A stretch of 39,668 nucleotides of DNA from Candidatus Saccharimonadia bacterium (GCA_938050265.1 CALLJT010000010.1:1-39668); one strand, 5' to 3'. Shown: positions 31,408 to 38,796, numbered from the stretch's first letter. Notes: generated by a model not told the origin, from the sequence alone. A program made the numbers and translations.

Positions 31408-31643
31408 TCCCCGTGTCCGTTGTTAATGGAATCGTACTGCATTTTGTAGAGCGGTGGATCCAACGAAGAATCTTCTTGCGAATACAGTTCATTCAGTTGT
31501 CTTTTAGTAGCTTCACCCTCGATACGCTCTATATACTCTTCTAGAGCCCGTGCGTAAAACTTACTTCTGGAGCCGCCCATCTTTTTCGCGTGGTGCTCCG
31601 CCTTACTAAAAGTCGAGTCTGGGATAGATACTGCTATTTTCAT
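31401..31643 (-). CDS. Ribbon-helix-helix antitoxin (MazE partner)
   Basis: 80 aa, MKIAVSIPDSTFSKAEHHAK, then GGSRSKFYARALEEYIERIE. A ribbon-helix-helix DNA-binding protein, the type that accompanies MazF in many Gram-positive bacteria. The start is 31643, not 31649, because TATACT is 6 bases upstream of it. It should repress the promoter at 31650-31678. Confidence 0.87.
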   Translation of the reverse strand: MKIAVSIPDSTFSKAEHHAKKMGGSRSKFYARALEEYIERIEGEATKRQLNELYSQEDSSLDPPLYKMQYDSINNGHGEW

Positions 31644-31649
31644 ACCCAC

Positions 31650-31678
31650 AGTATAACAAAAAGTATTACGCTATCCAA
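31650..31678 (-). promoter_or_regulatory. mazEF promoter
   Basis: On the minus strand: TTGGAT (31673-31678), 17 bases, TATACT (31650-31655), 6 bases to the ATG. Leaderless. The -35 box directly touches the heptamer array that begins at 31679, so the array occupies the region where UP elements or regulators bind. Confidence 0.7.
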
Positions 31679-31750
31679 ACGTCTCACGTCTCACGTCTCA
31701 CGTCTCACGTCTCACGTCTCACGTCTCACGTCTCACGTCTCACGTCTCAC
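31679..31750. repeat. Perfect heptamer array ACGTCTC x10
   Basis: 72 bases made of ten exact ACGTCTC units plus AC. It lies between the mazEF promoter (minus) and the CDP-alcohol phosphatidyltransferase gene (plus). Uniformity implies recent expansion by slippage. It is the purest of the heptamer tracts in the window. The array is followed by CTCACTAGTGAG, a palindrome. Confidence 0.95.
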
Positions 31751-31809
31751 TAGTGAGTATGCCCTACTTATCCCCATTCTGAAACAAAATACTATATACT
31801 CTTAGCTAT

Positions 31810-32535
31810 ATGGGAGACCCAACGAAACTCATTGTACAAGCTGTGCGCCTCTGGATGGCACGCTTTGCTCGGTGGCTCAACGCCGTAACCAACGGCGCCG
31901 TGTTGCCCGTGCATATCACTATACTGTCGCTTCTCGGCCACTTCAGCGTCGTGTGGGCACTCTGGGACTCTCGCCCAGTGCTCGCTGCGGGACTACTGAC
32001 TGGGTTTGGCCTCCTTGATGCACTCGACGGTGCACTCGCGAGAGAACAAGGAACAGCGAGCAAACTTGGCATGCTGTTTGACGCAGTTACCGACCGACTC
32101 AAAGAAACGCTGGTCTACGTCGGCCTGATCGTGTACGCAGGCAATCATGTATCCGAAGTCCGTCCCTGGGTAATCGTCGCGGTTGCTGGTACGTCCTTGC
32201 TTGTCAGTTATGTAAAAGCCAAAAGCGAAATGGCTGTCGCCGACTCTCATGCGGACCGCCAGAAACTCAACCAGATGTTTTCCATCGGCCTCGCACGGTA
32301 TGAAATCCGCACGACAATCGTAGTCGTTGGGCTCCTCATGCCCGTGCTGCTCGCACCGCTCCTGCACTTCACGATCGCTATCAACCTCATGACTGCAGCG
32401 CTGCGGTTTCTCCAAGCGGCAGAGGTCCTACAAAAAGAGAACTCAGAAGAGTCATCCGACTCTCAAAACACAACAAAAACGCTCCCACAACGCACAGCCA
32501 CGTCCAGGAAACAAAAGAAAGACAAGAAAAAATGA
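31810..32535 (+). CDS. CDP-alcohol phosphatidyltransferase (PgsA-like)
   Basis: 241 aa integral membrane enzyme that transfers a phosphatidyl group from CDP-diacylglycerol to an alcohol. The signature D-x2-DG-x2-AR-x8-G-x3-D-x3-D is complete: LDALDGALAREQGTASKLGM then LFDAVTD. Several TM helices (ITILSLLGHFSVVWALWDSR and others) follow, and the C terminus is Lys-rich (RKQKKDKKK). The alcohol (glycerol-3-phosphate, inositol phosphate) is not determined. It overlaps the next gene by 4 bases (ATGA), so the two work together. Confidence 0.92.
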   Translation: MGDPTKLIVQAVRLWMARFARWLNAVTNGAVLPVHITILSLLGHFSVVWALWDSRPVLAAGLLTGFGLLDALDGALAREQGTASKLGMLFDAVTDRLKETLVYVGLIVYAGNHVSEVRPWVIVAVAGTSLLVSYVKAKSEMAVADSHADRQKLNQMFSIGLARYEIRTTIVVVGLLMPVLLAPLLHFTIAINLMTAALRFLQAAEVLQKENSEESSDSQNTTKTLPQRTATSRKQKKDKKK

Positions 32536-33086
32536 GCGACCTTCTCCCTGCACTTTGGTTTTTCTTACCGGGCGCATACGCCAACATGGCACCTATATTT
32601 GCTAACAACATACCACTGCTCAAACCGTACACATACCCGCTCGACCATCACAAATCATACAGAGGCGTCCGGATATTTGGTGATCACAAAACCTACCGCG
32701 GTGTTATCTCAGGCACGATTTTCGGGGCGCTTACTGGGCTGGTGCAATACCTGCTCGCATCGAATTTTGACGCGCTGTCGGACATTGCAAGCCTCACTGA
32801 TTACACGTCTCTCTCCGTCGTCGCACTTGGCGCTGCTATCGGGTTTGGTAGCCTCATGGGAGACGCCGTTAAAAGCTTCTTCAAACGACAAGCCCGTGTC
32901 GCTCCTGGTAAAAACTGGATACCGTTCGACCAGATAGATTTCGTGGTTGGCGGACTGATCGCTAGCCTACCGTTTGTCAGGCTAGAAATATCGACATACC
33001 TTATCATCCTGGCCGCCGCCGGACTATTGCACCCGGCCATCAACGTCCTTGGTTGGATGCTGCACCTCAAAGATAAACCACTCTAG
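32532..33086 (+). CDS. CDP-archaeol-synthase-like (CarS) CTP transferase
   Basis: 184 aa, four or more TM helices. Motifs of the CarS/DUF46 family: ANMAPIFANNI, RIFGDHKTYRGVISGTIFGA, SLMGDAVKSFFKRQARVAPG, WIPFDQIDFVVGG. CarS makes CDP-archaeol in archaea; bacterial homologues are thought to activate lipid acceptors with CTP in place of CdsA. Overlap with the upstream phosphatidyltransferase suggests they supply and use the same CDP-lipid. The natural lipid cannot be inferred from sequence. Confidence 0.9.
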   Translation: MSDLLPALWFFLPGAYANMAPIFANNIPLLKPYTYPLDHHKSYRGVRIFGDHKTYRGVISGTIFGALTGLVQYLLASNFDALSDIASLTDYTSLSVVALGAAIGFGSLMGDAVKSFFKRQARVAPGKNWIPFDQIDFVVGGLIASLPFVRLEISTYLIILAAAGLLHPAINVLGWMLHLKDKPL

Positions 33087-33100
33087 TACCCCGCGCAGGG

Positions 33101-33775
33101 CTACTGATGTTTATAAATATATACTGGCTGGTCAACATACCTGTCCAGTGTCTGTGCAAGTACATCAACCTGCTGGTGCTGCTCGCCATCACCAGTAACG
33201 AGCGCGTTATACGCAATATACGGCTGCAGTACGTCCATGCCAGTTAAAAACAACGTACCGTGCAGAAGCGGGTACAGATGCTGAATCATGCTCGCTCCAT
33301 GCTCTCCGCCAGGCCCATAGGCGCTCTCTTGATCGTTGGTTGTGGCTACGACCAGCGCCTGCTTGCCACGCAAGAACCCTTGTGCATACCGGTGGGAGCT
33401 ATCAGACACAATCCCTCTCGCGCATACCTTGTCAAACCAACCTTTCATGATAGCTGGTGCGGCACTCCACCATACAGGGAACTCAAATATAACAATGTCT
33501 GCAGCACGCAGTCGCTGTATCTCTTGCTGGATGTCCTCTGCGAACCCTTCAGATCCACCTGCAGCCACACGACTCTGTTCGAGATTATAATCTTGATTCG
33601 GTCCACCCGACGTTTTGAAGTCCCATTTCTCTGCTACTGCGTGAAACCCGCTCGCGTACAGATCAGATATCACGACCGTGTCGCCACGCCTCTCATAGAA
33701 CCCAACGACCTGACTATGCAGACGAGCCCCGAACGAGTGAGTATCTTGATACGCGTATACCACAAGCACATTCAT
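33101..33775 (-). CDS. Flavodoxin-fold NAD(P)H quinone oxidoreductase
   Basis: 224 aa. MNVLVVYAYQDTHSFGARLH binds the FMN/FAD phosphate; FEFPVWWSAAPAIMKGWFDK and YGPGGEHGASMIQHLYPLLH are typical NQO1/MdaB/KefF-family loops. It would reduce quinones or other acceptors with NAD(P)H. It is a single gene, with GATACT 6 bases upstream of the ATG (leaderless). Converges on the CarS-like gene. Confidence 0.9.
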   Translation of the reverse strand: MNVLVVYAYQDTHSFGARLHSQVVGFYERRGDTVVISDLYASGFHAVAEKWDFKTSGGPNQDYNLEQSRVAAGGSEGFAEDIQQEIQRLRAADIVIFEFPVWWSAAPAIMKGWFDKVCARGIVSDSSHRYAQGFLRGKQALVVATTNDQESAYGPGGEHGASMIQHLYPLLHGTLFLTGMDVLQPYIAYNALVTGDGEQHQQVDVLAQTLDRYVDQPVYIYKHQ

Positions 33776-33843
33776 GCTTCTAGTATCTCAAACAGCTGCG
33801 GAATATGAAACATGACTTTTCAGCAGCATTGCTAAAACGTAGC

Positions 33844-34284
33844 TCAAGCACCGACGGGCTGAGTGCGTTGGTCAACGACTTTCAGCGTGAGTGAATCAAT
33901 CTTCCAGCGGCCAGCTACTTTACGAAACGTATATTCGTATACACCGTCCATGATATGCACGTACCGCTTGCCTTCTTTCAGGCTATAGTACCGTGCTTCA
34001 ACCTCTGATGTGGCTGCGACCTCTTTTTTGCCTGTTCGCTCGATGTCCATATGGCCGAGCCTGTGGCGAGCACTGTAGTACATGTCACGAAGCATCCTGC
34101 GCCAACCATACAGCACGTTGGCTGGTGATTTTTTGCCGGGAGCTTCTTTATTAAACATACTTTCGTCGATGTACGGCGACTCTGTGAATAGGTGTTCAAG
34201 TTTGTCCCATTGCCCCTGATCACGGTACTCCATGACGAGCTCTATCAGCTCTCTGATGTGTGCATTTACTGCTGCTGAATACAT
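33844..34284 (-). CDS. NTF2-like (SnoaL/DUF4440-type) protein
   Basis: 146 aa cone-fold protein: N-terminal helices (HIRELIELVMEYRDQGQWDK), then strands with EARYYSLKEGKRYVHIMDGV and YEYTFRKVAGRWKIDSLTLK, the usual end of SnoaL/NTF2-like domains. Catalytic residues are not obvious; it may bind a small ligand or be an accessory subunit. Start ATG 34284 with AAAGG 9-13 bases upstream. Confidence 0.72.
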   Translation of the reverse strand: MYSAAVNAHIRELIELVMEYRDQGQWDKLEHLFTESPYIDESMFNKEAPGKKSPANVLYGWRRMLRDMYYSARHRLGHMDIERTGKKEVAATSEVEARYYSLKEGKRYVHIMDGVYEYTFRKVAGRWKIDSLTLKVVDQRTQPVGA

Positions 34285-34478
34285 AGTTTTTTACCTTTCC
34301 CCTTTACGACTAGTGCCGGAACAACTAGTGCATTACCTGTATGATACACCTCGGATTAGAAATTAGCAAACTCGAACCTAGAGTGCCAATTTTACAACAT
34401 TGTCTGTCTGTTTTGCAGGGGCTATTGCCCTCCTTGGGTTTTGTTTTCTGCGACTACTGTGTCACAGTTTACGCTACA

Positions 34479-34955
34479 ATGACAATAACCATCATAACTG
34501 TCGGTGCACAGTCCAAACAGGAGTACGCTGCACTGTGCCAGTCATACCTAAAGCGCCTACCCCGACACATACGTGTGACCTGGCAGCTCATTAAGCACGG
34601 CCCAGGGGACCGTATAAAAAGCGTACGCACCGAATCTGAGAATATACTGAAATCAATCCCCGCACAGGCAACTGTCATACTTCTAGACGAGCGGGGTCGC
34701 ACGCTCACATCACCCGAGCTATCTTCTGCCATGTTCAGTCGTCACGCTGCTGGCACTGCGGCACCTGGAGGGCACGATGTCGTGTTCATCATAGGAGGCG
34801 CCTACGGTGTAGACCGTGCCGTACAGAACCGCGCAGACATCGTCGTATCTCTCGGAAAGCTCGTATATCCACATCACATTGTGCGACTCATACTTTGTGA
34901 GCAAATCTATAGATCCTACACCATACACACCAATCACCCATACCACCATAGCTAG
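34479..34955 (+). CDS. rlmH: 23S rRNA (pseudouridine-1915) N3-methyltransferase RlmH
   Basis: 158 aa, the expected size (155-159). It is a SPOUT methyltransferase acting on 70S ribosomes at position 1915 of helix 69. TITIITVGAQSKQEYAALCQ opens the family; HDVVFIIGGAYGVDRAVQNR is the AdoMet-binding trefoil loop; LVYPHHIVRLILCEQIYRSY and NHPYHH close it. The start is set at 34479 by homology; the frame from 34341 adds 46 residues without family support. Confidence 0.95.
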   Translation: MTITIITVGAQSKQEYAALCQSYLKRLPRHIRVTWQLIKHGPGDRIKSVRTESENILKSIPAQATVILLDERGRTLTSPELSSAMFSRHAAGTAAPGGHDVVFIIGGAYGVDRAVQNRADIVVSLGKLVYPHHIVRLILCEQIYRSYTIHTNHPYHHS

Positions 34956-34975
34956 CCCCAGAGTCTGGCTATCCG

Positions 34976-35623
34976 CTACACTTCCGAGAGCAGAGCTTTT
35001 TTGAGCTCGCTCATTTTCGAAAACAACATATCAGGCTCAGCTGGTTCCATTGCCTCGACGCCCCCAAGCCCCCAGGTAACGCCGTACACACGCACGCCAG
35101 CCTTTTTGCTCGACGCAACATCCCTGGGCTCGTCACCGACGTAAATTACGTGATCTTTGCTGAGTTTGTGGCGCTCAATGATTCGTTCAAGCGCTTTTTC
35201 TTTCCCAAAAACAGTTTTCTCAGACACAACGAAATCAAACGCCGGAAAATCGTTCGCCTGCAGAAACTCCTGAACCAGAGCATGCTCGTTTGACGTCAGT
35301 ACACCGATCCCCACACCTGCCTGCTTGAGCGCAACTAACATAGGTATTGCGCCGCGATACGGCTTAACCTCTCCCATGTGAGCTTTCATCTCTTTGCGAA
35401 CCAGCATAATCAGTCGGGGTACGACAAACCAACGGATATTCAGATGCTTCATGGCTTTTTTGTAGCCCATAGTACGCAAATCAGAAAACTGATCAGGTGT
35501 CACTGGGTTCATACCAAGTTGCTCAGCATGATCATTATAAATACGCACTATCAAATCCAGCGTATTAGCCAGCGTTCCATCAAAATCAAATATAACCGTC
35601 AGATCAGTCTTCTTTTTTCCCAT
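34976..35623 (-). CDS. HAD-superfamily phosphatase (Gph-like)
   Basis: 215 aa. Motif I FDFDGTLANTL, motif II VLTSNEHALVQEF (T-S-N), motif III lysine in VFGKEKALERII, motif IV VIYVGDEPRDVASSKKAG. A cap domain is inserted after motif I, as in phosphoglycolate-phosphatase-like members. The substrate is unknown. TATCAT lies 7 bases upstream of the ATG. Confidence 0.9.
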   Translation of the reverse strand: MGKKKTDLTVIFDFDGTLANTLDLIVRIYNDHAEQLGMNPVTPDQFSDLRTMGYKKAMKHLNIRWFVVPRLIMLVRKEMKAHMGEVKPYRGAIPMLVALKQAGVGIGVLTSNEHALVQEFLQANDFPAFDFVVSEKTVFGKEKALERIIERHKLSKDHVIYVGDEPRDVASSKKAGVRVYGVTWGLGGVEAMEPAEPDMLFSKMSELKKALLSEV

Positions 35624-35693
35624 TACCTGTATGATAGCAGTTTTATTGGGCGAATATATAGGTTTTCATGGTCTATTCTCATCGAGCTGTGGC

Positions 35694-35861
35694 TATAGCC
35701 AAAGCAAAACAAAATCAGCTTCTTTTGAATCTTGATCTGAGCGAGCTTGAAAAAGCTGTTTCTCGAATGAAGTATATCTGTAGATATAGCAAGGGAGAGA
35801 ACGGGTTTTTGAGCCGTTCAGGCGAGTTCAAAAGTGTTTGTTTTGTTTTGCTTTGGCTATA
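35694..35861. repeat. 21-bp perfect inverted repeat around the tag 3' end
   Basis: TATAGCCAAAGCAAAACAAAA at 35694-35714 (one base over a 20-mer split here as TATAGCCAAAG and CAAAACAAAA) recurs complemented at 35841-35861. The right arm is the end of tag (codons for IAKAKQN). Similarity continues ~15 bases inward with mismatches (TTTTGAA on both arms). It looks like an inverted partial copy of the tag 3' end and can fold into a long stem with a ~126-base loop. Confidence 0.7.
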
Positions 35862-36412
35862 ACACATGAAGCCACATGGTCGTCAACCACACCAACTGCC
35901 TGGAGATACGCGTAGACTATCGTTGTACCGACGAACGACATGCCACGTTTTTTCAGATCTTTACTGATACGATCTGATAATTCAGTGCTGGCGGGCACGT
36001 CTGCGAGTGTTTTTGGGTTATTAATAATCTGTGTGCCATCCACAAACGCCCATAGATAGTCAGAGAAGCTCCCGAATTCTTTTTGAATATCGATAAATAT
36101 GTGCGCGTTTTTGACTGCCGATCGGACCTTGAGCTTGTTGCGGATAATACCTTCATCTTCCAGCGCCGCTTGGATGCCTGACTCAGTAAACGCAGCTACT
36201 GTCTGTACGTCGAAGTCATTAAACACTCGCCGGTACCCTTCCCTGCGCTTCAGAATAGTGATCCAGCTTAGGCCGGCTTGTGCTCCTTCTAAAACCAAAA
36301 ATTCGAACAAAACCCGGTCGTCGTAGACAGGTGCGCCCCACTCTTCGTCATGATAGCTCTCATACAGTTCGTCACCCTCTGCCCAGCCACATCGAACTAT
36401 CTTTTGAGCCAC
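35828..36412 (-). CDS. tag: DNA-3-methyladenine glycosylase I
   Basis: 194 aa HhH-type glycosylase excising 3-methyladenine. The zinc snap is complete: Cys in VRCGWAEGDE, His in YHDEEWGAPVYDD, His and Cys in DDHVASCVI. FEFLVLEGAQAGLSWITILK and RRVFNDFDVQTVAAF are conserved. It starts with GTG at 36412, overlapping the upstream DUF6958-like gene by 16 bases. Its last ten codons form one arm of an inverted duplication with the spacer downstream. Confidence 0.95.
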   Translation of the reverse strand: MAQKIVRCGWAEGDELYESYHDEEWGAPVYDDRVLFEFLVLEGAQAGLSWITILKRREGYRRVFNDFDVQTVAAFTESGIQAALEDEGIIRNKLKVRSAVKNAHIFIDIQKEFGSFSDYLWAFVDGTQIINNPKTLADVPASTELSDRISKDLKKRGMSFVGTTIVYAYLQAVGVVDDHVASCVIAKAKQNKHF

Positions 36413-36678
36413 AGAGTGCCTTTCTTGCGGTCATGCTCAAGCTCTCCGCGGGCTTCCATGTCAAGCTTTACCGACTCACCATACCAGGCAGCGGACCCGT
36501 CGAAATCTGGCCCCACAGCGTCAGAAATCGCCTGCAGAAACGCCATTGGCTTCATGGTCTTCTCACGCTCGAGCACTGCAAACGCGGCCTTCCGAATCAC
36601 ATCGTACTTACCCTGGTCGATGTTCACCCCTGACTTCTTCGGGTCAGGATGCAGCGTCAGAATTTTTGTATCACTCAT
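36397..36678 (-). CDS. DUF6958-like small protein
   Basis: 93 aa, MSDTKILTLHPDPKKSGVNI, then AAFAVLEREKTMKPMAFLQA and GELEHDRKKGTLWLKR. The winged-helix-like end (short helix, then a K-G-T-L-W strand) is typical of this uncharacterised family. It overlaps the DUF1801 gene by 4 bases and tag by 16, making a compact three-gene operon. The link to DNA alkylation repair is only by position. Confidence 0.65.
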   Translation of the reverse strand: MSDTKILTLHPDPKKSGVNIDQGKYDVIRKAAFAVLEREKTMKPMAFLQAISDAVGPDFDGSAAWYGESVKLDMEARGELEHDRKKGTLWLKR

Positions 36679-37091
36679 ACGAGTCCGGGCGATTTTTCAG
36701 CACGTTTCAAGATCTTTGCTACCGTCTGCAAATTCAGATCGTCGAGTTTCTTAAACCGTATGCAGCTTTTGCCGACACTCACTTTGCCGAGTTCGTCTTT
36801 GTACTTCTCGGTTAGGTACTCCTTGCCACCTTCGACTGCACATACGTACAGACTCACGTAATTCTTCTGGCTTGCGAGTGCAATCAGCGGCCAGTCAATC
36901 AGCTCTTTTTTGTAGTTCGTATACTCAAACTTCCCGTACCCTAGCATATTGTAGGCAAACCACCGCTCCTGTTTGGGTAGTGTCTTTTTGATAAGCGCGT
37001 CGAGTGCCTCAATGATTTCTCGCCTCTCGTCATTAAGCAGTGCGATGTACTCAGTATCGCTTTTTGCCCCAACGGGTTTAAACATGTTCAT
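36675..37091 (-). CDS. DUF1801 (YdhG-like) protein
   Basis: 138 aa. ERREIIEALDALIKKTLPKQ, FAYNMLGYGKFEYTNYKKEL and VSVGKSCIRFKKLDDLNLQT are the DUF1801 pattern (iron-chaperone-like YdhG fold; W-x-x-x-M-G-Y-G). Biochemical role is unsettled. First gene of the DUF1801-DUF6958-tag operon; ATG 37091. Confidence 0.85.
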   Translation of the reverse strand: MNMFKPVGAKSDTEYIALLNDERREIIEALDALIKKTLPKQERWFAYNMLGYGKFEYTNYKKELIDWPLIALASQKNYVSLYVCAVEGGKEYLTEKYKDELGKVSVGKSCIRFKKLDDLNLQTVAKILKRAEKSPGLV

Positions 37092-37107
37092 AGCTATAGC
37101 TTCCTTG

Positions 37108-37998
37108 TTATTGGTCGGCTTGCTTAGCTTGTGACTTACCGGCTTGCTTGTTCACTTCGTTCGCAGTAATCATTGCGTTGCGGAGCTGCTGCGATATGTC
37201 GTTCATTCCTGACGGACTGTGTGGGATGAGCACGGTATTGCTGTTTGAGCTCAGGCCCACGTCCTTGAGTGTGTCAAAATACTGCGTCATCAGGACCAGG
37301 TTCATGACATCATGCGCGCTGGTACCACTGACGTCACTCTGAAATTCTGTGACACTTTCTTTGAGCCCATTCACGATTGCGGTTCGCTGGTCGGCGATAC
37401 CCTTACCCTGCAGTGCCTTGCTCTCAGCTTCTGCTTCAGCAGCCTTCACGACACGAATCTTCTCTGCTTCTGCCTCTTCAACTGCAGCAACACGGAGGCG
37501 CTGGGCTGCGTTGATCTGGTTCATACTTGCCTTGACGTTTGCATCTGGGTCAATGTCCGTCACGAGTGTTTTGACAATACCATAGCCAAAATCGTCCATG
37601 ATCTGTTCAAGCTCGAGCTTCACCGCCTGGGCGATGTCGTCTTTGGTTTCAAACACGTTATCCAGCGTTATGCTCGGCACACGTGCCCGCACCACGTCGT
37701 AGACATAGCTGGTGATCTGCGCTTCAGCATTCTGCAGTTTATAAAACGCGTCGACGACCTTGTCTGGTATCACGAAATACTGCACGCTCACAATCACAAA
37801 CACGAACACGTTGTCCTTGGTCTTTGTTTCGACTTTGACGTCGAGCTGGCGCACACGCAGGCTGATACGACCAGCTATCTGATCAACAATAGGGATCTTA
37901 AACCCAAGACCCGGTCGCGCTACCTTTTTGAACTTACCAAACCGCTCAACAACTGCATTTGTTTGTTGTGTAACTGTGTAAAATAGCCCGAAATCCAT
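37108..37998 (-). CDS. SPFH/Band 7 protein (stomatin/HIR-like)
   Basis: 296 aa. NAVVERFGKFKKVARPGLGF and KIPIVDQIAGRISLRVRQLD are the SPFH start; VSVQYFVIPDKVVDAFYKLQ, YVYDVVRARVPSITLDNVFE and AEAEKIRVVKAAEAEAESKA (coiled coil) follow. Unlike stomatin/HflK it has almost no hydrophobic N-terminal anchor (only MDFGLFYTV), which matches plant HIR-type members that attach peripherally. It probably forms a membrane scaffold. AGGAGG is 10 bases upstream of the ATG. Confidence 0.92.
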   Translation of the reverse strand: MDFGLFYTVTQQTNAVVERFGKFKKVARPGLGFKIPIVDQIAGRISLRVRQLDVKVETKTKDNVFVFVIVSVQYFVIPDKVVDAFYKLQNAEAQITSYVYDVVRARVPSITLDNVFETKDDIAQAVKLELEQIMDDFGYGIVKTLVTDIDPDANVKASMNQINAAQRLRVAAVEEAEAEKIRVVKAAEAEAESKALQGKGIADQRTAIVNGLKESVTEFQSDVSGTSAHDVMNLVLMTQYFDTLKDVGLSSNSNTVLIPHSPSGMNDISQQLRNAMITANEVNKQAGKSQAKQADQ

Positions 37999-38063
37999 AT
38001 TCGACTATGCCTCCTGTTTATATCCTTTAGTGTACACCTCCCGCACCCCGTATCAAACACAGG

Positions 38064-38274
38064 CTACTGTGCAGCGGAACTCCAAATCGCAAACTGAGCC
38101 ATAAGTGCAGCCTTCGACCTCTCCGCATCCCACACCACGCCCTCGATCACCGGCCACCCTTCGGGTGTCCACTCAAAACCGTGCTCATCAGTTGCATGGA
38201 CAAACCAACCTTTCGTTGGCTCCTTCTGCTACCACGCTCGATGTACTGTGTGTGTTGTGTGTTTCGATATTCAT
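38064..38274 (-). pseudogene. Frameshifted 69-aa protein gene
   Basis: ATG at 38274 has AAGGAG 9 bases upstream and TACAAT further up. It opens MNIETHNTHSTSSVVAEGAN, then leaves frame. The shifted frame continues KGWFVHATDEHGFEWTPEGW and PVIEGVVWDAERSKAALMAQ, ending FAIWSSAAQ-stop at 38064. The total is 211 bases, one more than a multiple of three, so one inserted base near GCCAACGAAA (about 38212-38220) explains the break. The Trp-rich tail looks like a real folded protein. Alternatives: sequencing error or programmed +1 shift. Confidence 0.65.
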
Positions 38275-38315
38275 TTCCCTGATCTCCTTGATCTATTGTA
38301 GTGTCTTTTACTAAT

Positions 38316-38340
38316 TAAAAACCTCGCACGTTTGGCGAGG
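38316..38340 (-). terminator. Rho-independent terminator on minus strand
   Basis: Read on the minus strand: CCTCGC, loop CAAACGT, GCGAGG, then TTTTT. A clear terminator, although no annotated minus-strand gene ends here; the only candidate transcript comes from the short unit at 38379-38450. Confidence 0.8.
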
Positions 38341-38378
38341 CATACTGTTTTTGATATCTTCTCCAAGAACAAGCTACA

Positions 38379-38450
38379 TCAACAGCACGCCAATCCCCCG
38401 CAACAACATGCGGTACCTTGATCGATGATGCTGTGTGTTTGTTTTTGCAT
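38379..38450 (-). CDS. Possible Cys-rich 23-aa peptide
   Basis: ATG at 38450 opens MQKQTHSIIDQGTACCCGGL followed by ACC and TGA. Five of the last nine residues are cysteine, with CCC and CC runs. TAGTAT is 10 bases upstream and a strong terminator follows 38 bases after the stop, so promoter, frame and terminator make a plausible small unit. There is no Shine-Dalgarno site. It may be a metal-binding or modified peptide, a small RNA whose frame is accidental, or nothing. Confidence 0.28.
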   Translation of the reverse strand: MQKQTHSIIDQGTACCCGGLACC

Positions 38451-38500
38451 AGCTACTCAAATACTACCACACACTACACGGCAATACATGAGGCAGCACC

Positions 38501-38618
38501 CTGACCCACATTCACTTTTTTCTCAAGAGTAGTATAAGCGTAGTGCAGCCAGAGACACCCTTCCTAGGGGTGGCCCTGCGCGAAACGCTACTCGGAGGGA
38601 AACGTGAGTATGGGTCAG
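38501..38618. mobile_element. MITE copy 4 with decayed target duplication
   Basis: 118 bp, CTGACCCACATTCACTTTTT to GTGAGTATGGGTCAG. Flanks GGCAGCACC (38492-38500) and GGCAACATT (38619-38627) agree at 6 of 9 bases and the three differences are all transitions, as expected of an old duplication. The central hairpin is CACCCTT-CCT-AGGGGTG. It lies upstream of tRNA-Ser. Confidence 0.87.
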
Positions 38619-38695
38619 GGCAACATTTGGTCAAGTCTCTTCTCTTTTGCTAACAGATACGGTACAATCTTTTCACGTAGTCACTCATAGATCGC

Positions 38696-38788
38696 GGAGA
38701 GGTACCCAAGTGGCTTAAGGGGACGGTTTGCTAAATCGTTAGTGGGGAGCAATCTCCAGCGAGGGTTCGAATCCCTCTCTCTCCGCCA
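38696..38788 (+). tRNA. tRNA-Ser(GCT)
   Basis: Class II tRNA of 93 bases with encoded CCA. Acceptor GGAGAGG pairs with TCTCTCC; anticodon loop TTGCTAA gives GCT (codons AGC/AGU); a long variable arm (GGGGAGCAATCTCC) marks serine; T arm GAGGG-TTCGAAT-CCCTC. A -10 TACAAT lies at 38663-38668, and a terminator follows. Confidence 0.97.
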
Positions 38789-38796
38789 AAACAACA

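Larger units (their letters stand above)
38275..38695. other. 421-bp stretch without an assured gene
   Basis: It holds the promoter and ribosome site of the frameshifted gene, a minus-strand terminator (38316-38340), a possible 23-aa Cys-rich frame (38379-38450), MITE copy 4 with its target duplication (38492-38627) and the tRNA promoter (TACAAT at 38663-38668). Nothing else was recognised. Confidence 0.7.

Noticed and set aside
31679..31750. CRISPR array
   Set aside because: Units are contiguous 7-mers with no spacers and no cas genes are present.
35668..35862. 64-aa plus-strand frame in the spacer after tag
   Set aside because: Its ends are made by the inverted duplication of the tag 3' end and it overlaps tag antisense; no start signal or family.
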